From NCBI GenBank assembly GCA_037039925.1, contig JAXRKP010000388.1, positions 72,001 to 136,000 on the forward strand: DNA of 64,000 bases, given 5' to 3'. The stretch is from Doris montereyensis (Eukaryota; Mollusca; Gastropoda; Nudibranchia; Dorididae). Positions 57,665 to 64,000 of the stretch are shown one piece after another. The translations under genes and the position numbers were made by a program. A model generated the notes under the pieces. The model had not been told where the DNA came from, searched no databases, and worked only from the letters and a program-made list of their open reading frames with translations. Numbering within the stretch: position 1 is the first letter of the stretch; the number at the start of each line of letters is the position of its first letter.

Positions 57665-60600
57665 TAACCAATGACCTGCCACTATATTTGAAGGGCTAAA
57701 ATACAACTAAAACATTCTTTCTGCTGAGAAAACAACAAAAATATTTTATATATTCTTTCAATTTCAGTATCAATAGAATGACCCTCCTAATTCTAGTACA
57801 CCTACCAAAATGTTCCTCTATGTATTCTTTCAGTTTCAGTATCAATAGAATGACCCTCCTAATTCCAGTACACCTACCAAAATGTTCCTCTATGTATTCT
57901 TTCAGTTTCAGTATCAATAGAATGACCCTCCTAATTGTAGTACACCTACCAAAATGTTCCTTTATGTATTCTTTCAGTTTCAGTATCAATAGAATGACCC
58001 TCCTAATTCCAGTACACCTACCAAAATGTTCCTCTATGTATTCTTTCAGTTTCAGTATCAATAGAATGACCCTCCTAATTGTAGTACACCTACCAAAATC
58101 TTTTATGTATTCTTTCAGTTTCAGTATCAATAGAATGACCCTCCTAATTCTAGTACACCTACCAAAATGTTCCTCTATGTATTCTTTCAGTTTCAGTATC
58201 AATAGAATGACCGTCCTAATTCTAGCACACCTACCAAAATGTTCCTCTATGTATTCTTTCAGTTTCAGTATCAATAGAATGACCGTCCTAATTCTAGCAC
58301 ACCTACCAAAATGTTCCTCTATGTATTCTTTCAGTTTCAGTATCAATAGAATGACCGTCCTAATTCTAGCACACCTACCAAAATGTTCCTCTATGTATTT
58401 CAAAGTCGTCATTGATCGGGCACCGTCCACAAAGTTTATTGCAATTCCTCGTTTCCCAAATCTGCCTGTACGTCCGATTCTATGCAAATAGGTCTCACAA
58501 TCTGGCTGATGGTTCATCTTGAGTGGGAGGTCAAAGTTGACTACAACAGTCACCATCTCTACGTCAATACCTAAATGCACACATGAGAAAATGGATTATG
58601 AGAATGACAAAACAGTCATTCAACAGGAAGTAGGCCTAGGCCCTATATAAAAATTCAACAGATCTTTTTTTTTTCTTTTTTGCAAGAGGTGAGGTAGAAG
58701 TAGAAGACTGAATACTCTCACAAAAATTAAAATTTTAATTTCTACAAGCTGTATTTTACCATTTTAATTCTATAGCTCAATTTGTGTCAGGTAATACTTA
58801 AAGAATGTAGGGCCTATTTGGAAAGTCAAAACAATTAAAATTAAAGTAAACTAACACAGAAGTTGGCATCATCAAACATGAAGCAAGCAGTTGACTAATG
58901 AGCCCCACACTCACATTTTCTTCTTCTTTGTTTGACATTTACCCCATCCACTATTGCGGTGATCTCAGGGTAAATTAAAAGGTAACAGCAAGACAAAAGA
59001 TAAGTGAAAGAAGGAAAGAAATAGGACCTACCAGCAACGCCCCACCAACTGCCTGCACACTCACACGAATATTTTGACAACAAAGCTTTAAAGTAAGCTT
59101 CACACTTCATGCATGTCAAACTCCTCAATTGAGACAGAAACGTTTAAAAAATCTGAAAAGTTGCTTTCTGATTTGTTTCTTTCTTTGCATGTTTGCTTGT
59201 CTGCTGTGGTTTGAATTTAAAAAACTGTCCTAGATGAGATGAATGTTTCATTTGTTTCAAACTTTGGGGCTTTGGCAAAAAGGCAATCATCATCTGTCTG
59301 GACCACCAGTTACCCCCAATTTCACTCTCACTCCCTCCTCTTGCTTTCACTCTGTGTACCAGTACTATAGCTTTGCCTTTATCATCACCCAGTATTAACA
59401 GTGATGAGTCTAAGCGCAAGATCAGCCTACCAATGAATTTTTCATGTATCTATATTAAACCAATAAGGTGCCTACAGTTTAAATTCTTCATACTTCATGT
59501 ATCAGTATTGTGTTAATAAGAGTTAAACTTACAGACAATATCAGTACAGTCATCTGAACAGGCAAAGAATAATGTTAAATAAAACAAAACCAAAAAGAAA
59601 GAAATAAAAAGACAAACAGCAGTGACTAACCTCTAGCGGAGACATTGGTCGTTATGAGCACCTTTTCTTTCCCCTCCCGGAATCTTTTGATGATGGATGC
59701 CCTCTGTTCAATGTCCAGTTCTCCCGAAAGTAAGCCGACTGCGTGAGTTGCTGATGTCATTTTTGTTGCCAGCCAGGATGCTGTCCTTTTTGTCTACCAA
59801 CACCAACAATTACAAGCAAAGGAGAGCAACTTAATATACACATAAAGGTCATGTCATGTATAATGTTAGTAATTTATTCTTAAAATCATATAAAAATCCT
59901 CCATATGCATGAAGACGAATGTAAATACGTAAAACACTCTGCCTTAATTTTGTATTCATAATCCCCACGATGGTAGTGAACATTACCCGACATAATTGAA
60001 CTTAAAGGGGTCAGTTCAATAGCGTGCCTATGTCCATTTTCATGAAAAAAACGAGACAGAGAGATAATCCTAGGGACTAAAAAGGAAATCATACTTCCTG
60101 GAAAATGTGAAAATGATGAGATGACAAGACATCACCTTTACAGCCGTTTGAACCTTGGAATTCAGTGCCAAAGCCCATTGGTTTTTGGCATTTTTCTCTA
60201 AATAGAGTCATTGTGACTATGGCACACTATTGAAAAGACCCCTTCAATTTGTTAACACTTTCTCCTTTTAATTAGCTAGAATATTCCAACTGCTGCCGTC
60301 CATAAGACAGACCAATTACCTCATACCGTCTTTGAGTTCGAGCATGACAAGGGAGGTTAATAAACATGAACCAGGTGAATACATGATCATTTTACATCAA
60401 AGGATTTGAGGGTAAAAATAAAATTTAAATCTTAACAATTTTCCACACACGAGAGAGACATTAAAGGCAAACTTGAAAAAAGAAAGAAAGAAATTTTCCA
60501 TTGCTTGCCGATGTCTGTAAGAAACATACATGTAACTCAGCATTGACGCAAGACTTTCTATTATCACAAGTTGTTATTTTTTTGTATATTACACAGGCTG

Positions 60601-63600
60601 AAGGTTCGTTAAAAAGGCACAAGATGAGTAGAAAGGACCTCTACTTTTCTTGTCCGCATGCAATGGGACAAAGGTGCGAGATCAAGCTAATTTTTTCAGG
60701 GATTGATAAAATTTTGTATACATGTGAAGCCCAGAGCTCTGCTTTGCATGGCAAGGACTTTACCTAAAGACCACTAATACACATTGAAAACACTGACATG
60801 AAAGTCAAGACAAAACGTACAACTAAGGAAAAAGTATGCTATAGGTTGTTTTTTTAAACTTTACTTCCTAGGTAAATATCACATTTTTGTCCTGGAAGCT
60901 GTTGTTCACTATATCATATGGCAATCAATTGAAAGTCAAAGCCAAAGGATTTGCCAACTGCACAATTTAATTACAACACATTTGACACATTCAAAAAATC
61001 CTATGAATCATTCCTTTCATAGACAAGAGCTCGGTCAGCTGGTCTCAAGCCCTTCACTCATCCAAAAGTGTTAAGATGAAATGTAACAAAACAAATGTGT
61101 GAAAAATATTCAGCCCTTCAATTCAATTCAAGTAATTAACATAAACAAAAAAAGATGTGCTGAGCTGTCACTTTATCTGAATTTGCTATGTAATACACAA
61201 AATAGTCTGAAAACTTTATAAAATAATTCAAAAGAGCTGACTTTCACATTTAATTATAACCTGTGAACATTGGTTGTGTGATAAACCATACAGTTTCATC
61301 AAAACCATCACTTAGCTGAAATATCCTACCCATTCTTTCAGGCTCTTCGCAAACAGTTGTAATATAAAACCTTTCTTTCTTTATCAGTTCCCATTCTACC
61401 TTTCGGTGTATGGGTTAAGATGCCTGAGATGATCTTTCTCCAGGATGCCCTGTTCTGGCATTTTCTGTTTCCTTCCAAAAAATTTTAATTTCTATTCTTC
61501 AATGCCTCTTTTATATCTTCTTCCAACTTTCTCTTAGTTTTTATGCCATCTGCTTTGGTTTGATCTCTTATTGTTGTGTTTCTGATTTTGTCTCTTTTAG
61601 TTTTCCCTACTACTCTTCTTAGATATTTCATTTCAGCTGCCAATACTCTACTGTATTCCCTACTGTCTAAGGTCCAGGTTTCACTGTCATAGAGGAGATG
61701 AGGACAATAAACTGTGTTGTATACTGCCATTTTGGTTTTTGTTGACAATTCTTGTTTACCTACAAATGCCATTCCTAGATGGTTATATATTGCACTTGCC
61801 TTTTGGATTCTCTGGCTGATTTCTTCTCTTAATTTTCCCTCTGAGTTACTCATTACACCTAGGTAATTGTAGCTGTCAATTTGTTCTAAATTCTCCCTGC
61901 CCAATTTAAGATTTTGTGTTTTCGCTTCCTTAGTTACTAGCATTGTTTTGGTTTTCTTTGCATTTACTCTCATTCCTCTTTTTATTTAGTTCATTGTTCA
62001 TAATGTTGATATTTGACTGAAGGTCACTTTCTGATTTTCCAAACAGAACTAAATCATCGGCAAATGAACGCATTGATACATTTACTGGTTTGAGCCTCCA
62101 CATACCTACATTCATTTCCTTCATTTTTGAGGATGCCTTTACGACTGAATCTATGAATGTGATAAACAAAATAGGACTTAAGATACAACCCCATCTTACC
62201 CCTATATTCACATCAAATTCTGCAGATGTTTCCAGCTACTCTCACTGCATATGTTGGTTTATTGTAAAAACTTTTAATGACTTCTATTAAATTTTGCTCT
62301 ACATTGTGTTCCTTTAAGGAATGCCACAGTTTGTCCCTCCTCACAGTGTCAAATGCCTTTTCTAGGTCTATAAAACACAGGTGCAAGTCAATGTTTCTCT
62401 CAAGGAATGTTTCTATTATTTGTCTAATTATAAATATGTGGTCTTGTACACTTCTTCCTGGTCTAAATCCACTCTGATGTTCTTCAATCTGATCCTCTAA
62501 TCTTTTCCGTAGTCTCATTTCCAGTATCCTGGCATACACTTTTCCTGGTACGCTAAGTAGTGATATCTCTCTATAGTTTGAGCATTCCATAGTTGATCCT
62601 TTCTTATATATTGGTACTACCGTTCCCGGTATAAAACCTTAAGTCTTTCATTTAGATTTGACCAAAATTACTAGCTAGAACTAGTAATGCCTAATCTATA
62701 TTCCACTGAGTAAATTTTGAGTGACTTATACCATATGGTTCAACATACACAAACACAAAACAAAAAACAAAAAGAGTAAGCCTTTGCCAGAGGAACAAAG
62801 AAATTTAAAGTATTTAAAAAAACAGCAGTCGGCTAGATCTACTTACAGCACAGAAAATCATACACTGGCCAATGGAAACAGCACTGTAAAGATTAGACAA
62901 CGCTTCAAACTTTTCTTCTGCATTTGAGCATTCAATGTAATATTGCTTGATGTTGTCTAGGCTCTCTTCTTCTTTCTTTAACTTGATGATGACTGGATCG
63001 TTTGGAATTATTTTCTCAGCAAAACTCATGACGCTGTCATCATAAGTAGCGGAAAATAACAGCATTTGGCAATCTCGGGGCAACGCCTGATCAGAAGAAA
63101 AAGTCAGAAATCAACAGTTTCAGGTAAAGATAAATCTTGGAACATTTTTATTGTGATTTGTTGTATGTATTGTTGACTGTAAAACATTAGCAGTGAGAAT
63201 TCCCTTTGTTAATGTTGTAATCTAAATAACTGTTTTGCAACAAATAATTTTTTTAAATTTCAAAAGCTTCAATATAAAACATAATAGATCTAGTAATAGT
63301 TGACTGACAAACTTTATTGCCATACAGGATGCAATCATACAAAGATTATCAAATAAAGAAATGATATGTATCTGTGTACATTTGTTTCAATTTAGAAATA
63401 GTGATGTCAGGATGATTAGGGTGATTTTTTCTGATTTTGCCCGGCTGGTCTCATAAGGACAAAACATTACAGCCAATATTACAACAACAGAGGGAAAGCT
63501 AGTAAAAATACTATCAAAACCCCTTCATGAGAGGAAGAAACATTAATAGCAAACACAAAAGATATGCTAGCGAAAGTATAAAAAAAATATTTATAAAATG

Positions 63601-63810
63601 GCTGTATAACAAAAAACACAAAAGCTACTAACTTATGAAGTTTGAACGACTGGTCCTGGTGACCTTGCAGGCTGATCATGACGTCCGCCTCATCCAAAAC
63701 AAAGACTCGGATCTTGCTCATGTCGAAAACTTTGAACTTGAAAGCCCAGTCCATGACAGTTCCAGGAGTCCCAATGATGATGTGGCCATCCAATTTCTCA
63801 TTTCTATCGA
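56401..63810 (-). CDS. DDX19: DDX19/DBP5-type DEAD-box RNA helicase (3' part, five exons)
   Basis: DDX19/Dbp5 is an RNA-dependent ATPase at the nuclear pore that remodels mRNPs during export and also acts in translation termination (family knowledge). Exons in transcript order: 63810-63632, 63086-62847, 59793-59631, 58570-58379, 56462-56401. Visible motifs: GTPGTV (Ib), VLDEAD (II), FSAT (III), MIFC (IV), [10 protein letters not shown] (V), [10 protein letters not shown] (VI). The C-terminus [14 protein letters not shown] matches human [14 protein letters not shown]. About 279 codons are present, corresponding roughly to the last 275 of 479 human residues; the Q motif and motif I lie beyond the window. 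Vertebrates have DDX19A, DDX19B and DDX25; the paralogue cannot be told here. Confidence 0.95.
56649..57293. mobile_element. Nonautonomous DNA-transposon-like element with short TIRs
   Basis: AACTCATAGACTACC at 56,649 is matched by its inverse, GGTAGTCTATGAGTT, ending at 57,293. The interior has two plus-strand ORFs overlapping by ATGA at 56,815 (77 and 133 codons). The second starts with a hydrophobic, signal-like stretch, but neither resembles a transposase or any family I know. The superfamily is undetermined. Confidence 0.55.
57632..57661. repeat. (TAA)n microsatellite
   Basis: About nine AAT steps in the last DDX19 intron. Confidence 0.95.
57743..58397 (-). repeat. 72-bp tandem repeat carrying the DDX19 5' splice site
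   Basis: Nine units of 72 bp (one of 69 bp) on the minus strand. Each has TACATAGAGGAACATTTTG, the donor GTAGGTGT and an intron-derived part ending CTGAAACTGAAAGAA. Donor-containing CCTACC occurs at 57,801, 57,873, 57,945, 58,017, 58,089, 58,158, 58,230, 58,302 and 58,374. The DDX19 frame stays open through all units; each adds 24 residues ([22 protein letters not shown]). The 69-bp unit has lost exactly one codon. The three exon-proximal units share a GACCGTC variant, suggesting the newest duplications are there. Confidence 0.93.
58379..58570 (-). CDS. DDX19: DDX19 exon with motif VI; end lies in a tandem repeat
   Basis: Encodes [36 protein letters not shown] and LKYIEEHFG up to the first donor, TTTTG|GTAGGT at 58,379. 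The last 19 exon bases plus 53 intron bases form the 72-bp unit repeated downstream, so eight further identical-phase donors follow. Joining the first donor to the last exon restores [10 protein letters not shown], the human-like reading. Confidence 0.95.
58950..59080 (-). repeat. Unclassified dispersed repeat, copy 3
   Basis: On the minus strand it reads GGCGTTGCTGGTAGGTCCTA, TTTCTTTCC, TTTCACTTATCTTTTGTCTT and TTTACCCTGAGATCACC, matching 46,871-46,985 and, more weakly, 27,155-27,262. The rest of this intron (58,571-59,630) shows no gene. Confidence 0.6.
59631..59793 (-). CDS. DDX19: DDX19 exon with motif V
   Basis: Encodes [32 protein letters not shown] and [17 protein letters not shown], matching human TRKTASWLAAEL, VALLSGEMMVEQRAAVIERF and [17 protein letters not shown]. 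Donor G|GTTAGT. Confidence 0.97.
59794..61362. other. DDX19 intron upstream part
   Basis: AT-rich noncoding sequence; an 88-codon plus-strand ORF at 60,501-60,767 has no recognisable domain. Nothing else supported. Confidence 0.5.
61374..62629 (-). mobile_element. 5'-truncated LINE with reverse transcriptase, flanked by an 11-bp TSD
   Basis: TATAAAACCTT occurs at both edges (61,363-61,373 and 62,630-62,640), a target-site duplication. Minus-strand RT blocks: [61 protein letters not shown] and FADDLVLF, then [13 protein letters not shown]. The reading frame shifts twice, near 62,225 and 61,975, so it is inactive. The 3' terminus is one copy of the unit that forms the 8,990-15,120 satellite. 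Sits in a DDX19 intron, in the gene's orientation. Confidence 0.92.
62641..62846. other. DDX19 intron between LINE and exon
   Basis: Noncoding; contains an A-rich stretch near 62,750-62,780. Confidence 0.5.
62847..63086 (-). CDS. DDX19: DDX19 exon with motifs III and IV
   Basis: Encodes [20 protein letters not shown], then [16 protein letters not shown] and GQCMIFCA, matching human [34 protein letters not shown] and AQAMIFCH. 80 codons, phase 0 at both ends; donor GCT|GTAAGT. Confidence 0.97.
63087..63628. other. DDX19 intron
   Basis: AT-rich, noncoding, no repeat or element recognised. Confidence 0.6.
63632..63810 (-). CDS. DDX19: DDX19 exon with motifs Ib and II
   Basis: Encodes [20 protein letters not shown] and [14 protein letters not shown], ending [11 protein letters not shown] (human GHQDQSIRIQR). 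Its end is odd: after AAG the sequence is TTAGTAGC, so a canonical GT donor would need one more G (AAG|GTTAGT). An in-frame alternative donor, GTAGCT, ends the exon at 63,629 and adds one Leu. Confidence 0.88.
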
Positions 63811-64000
63811 CTGAAATAATACAAACATTAAAAATTAGATACCACTGGGTCGATCTGTTAAGGGAATTACAAAATTAAGTCTTATCCTTTATCATTCACG
63901 ATGGATGCCAAATATAATTATATACCAAAACATGATATTGAAACCGTATTCAAGTAAGCTTGTTAAAAAAAGCCATTCCAATAAAAGAACTCCAAACGCA
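63811..64000. other. DDX19 intron, runs out of the window
   Basis: Begins upstream of the TTTCAG acceptor (minus strand) of the exon with motif Ib. No further exon is seen before the window ends. Confidence 0.6.

Noticed and set aside
57778..58491. 237-codon plus-strand ORF over the DDX19 repeat
   Set aside because: Mirror of the 72-bp repeat, whose length is a multiple of three; the minus strand carries the conserved exon.
58895..59419. Minus-strand ORFs of 77 and 91 codons in a DDX19 intron
   Set aside because: One overlaps the dispersed repeat and neither fits splice phase or DDX19 similarity.

Overview
This is a eukaryotic, animal genomic window. It carries two intron-rich conserved genes, abundant microsatellites, tRNA-derived SINEs and decayed non-LTR retrotransposons. 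The style of the repeats suggests a lophotrochozoan, probably a mollusc such as a gastropod; that placement is inference. No bacterial operon, CRISPR array or rRNA gene is visible.

Layout. Positions 1-20,370 hold no supportable gene. They are a chain of satellite arrays: a 28-bp family in two diverged forms (1-8,985), a 46/50-bp family (8,990-15,120), a short minus-strand LINE 3' end (15,121-15,371), a 40-bp family studded with (AT)n tracts (15,372-19,380), a pyrimidine-rich derivative of it (19,381-19,870) and a (GA)n tract. The long predicted ORFs in this part are repeat translations.

Positions 21,534-51,541 (+) hold a complete SMG8 gene, the nonsense-mediated decay factor that partners SMG9 and the SMG1 kinase. 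I assembled 22 coding exons by splice signals, frame continuity and remembered similarity to human SMG8. They give about 975-979 residues (human 991). Its introns carry at least seven private minisatellites, three SINE families, a pogo-like MITE, LINE fragments and an inverted SINE pair.

Positions 51,542-55,775 are the SMG8 3' side and an intergenic stretch with a 33-bp minisatellite and two minus-strand SINEs. Positions 55,775-64,000 (-) hold the 3' part of a DDX19/DBP5 DEAD-box helicase gene, with five exons seen and the 5' exons outside the window. The two genes converge tail to tail; both act on mRNA around export, translation termination or decay.

Most notable: (1) in DDX19 a 72-bp unit spanning the end of the penultimate coding exon and its 5' splice site is tandemly repeated nine times, every copy in frame and every copy carrying the donor sequence; (2) the 6-kb 46/50-bp satellite appears to be the amplified 3' terminal segment of a LINE family, a single copy of which ends a LINE with clear target-site duplications in a DDX19 intron; (3) an inverted SINE pair and a LINE with an inverted 5' part lie inside SMG8. 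A few one-base anomalies in otherwise conserved exons (SMG8 exon 10, one DDX19 donor) may be assembly indels.
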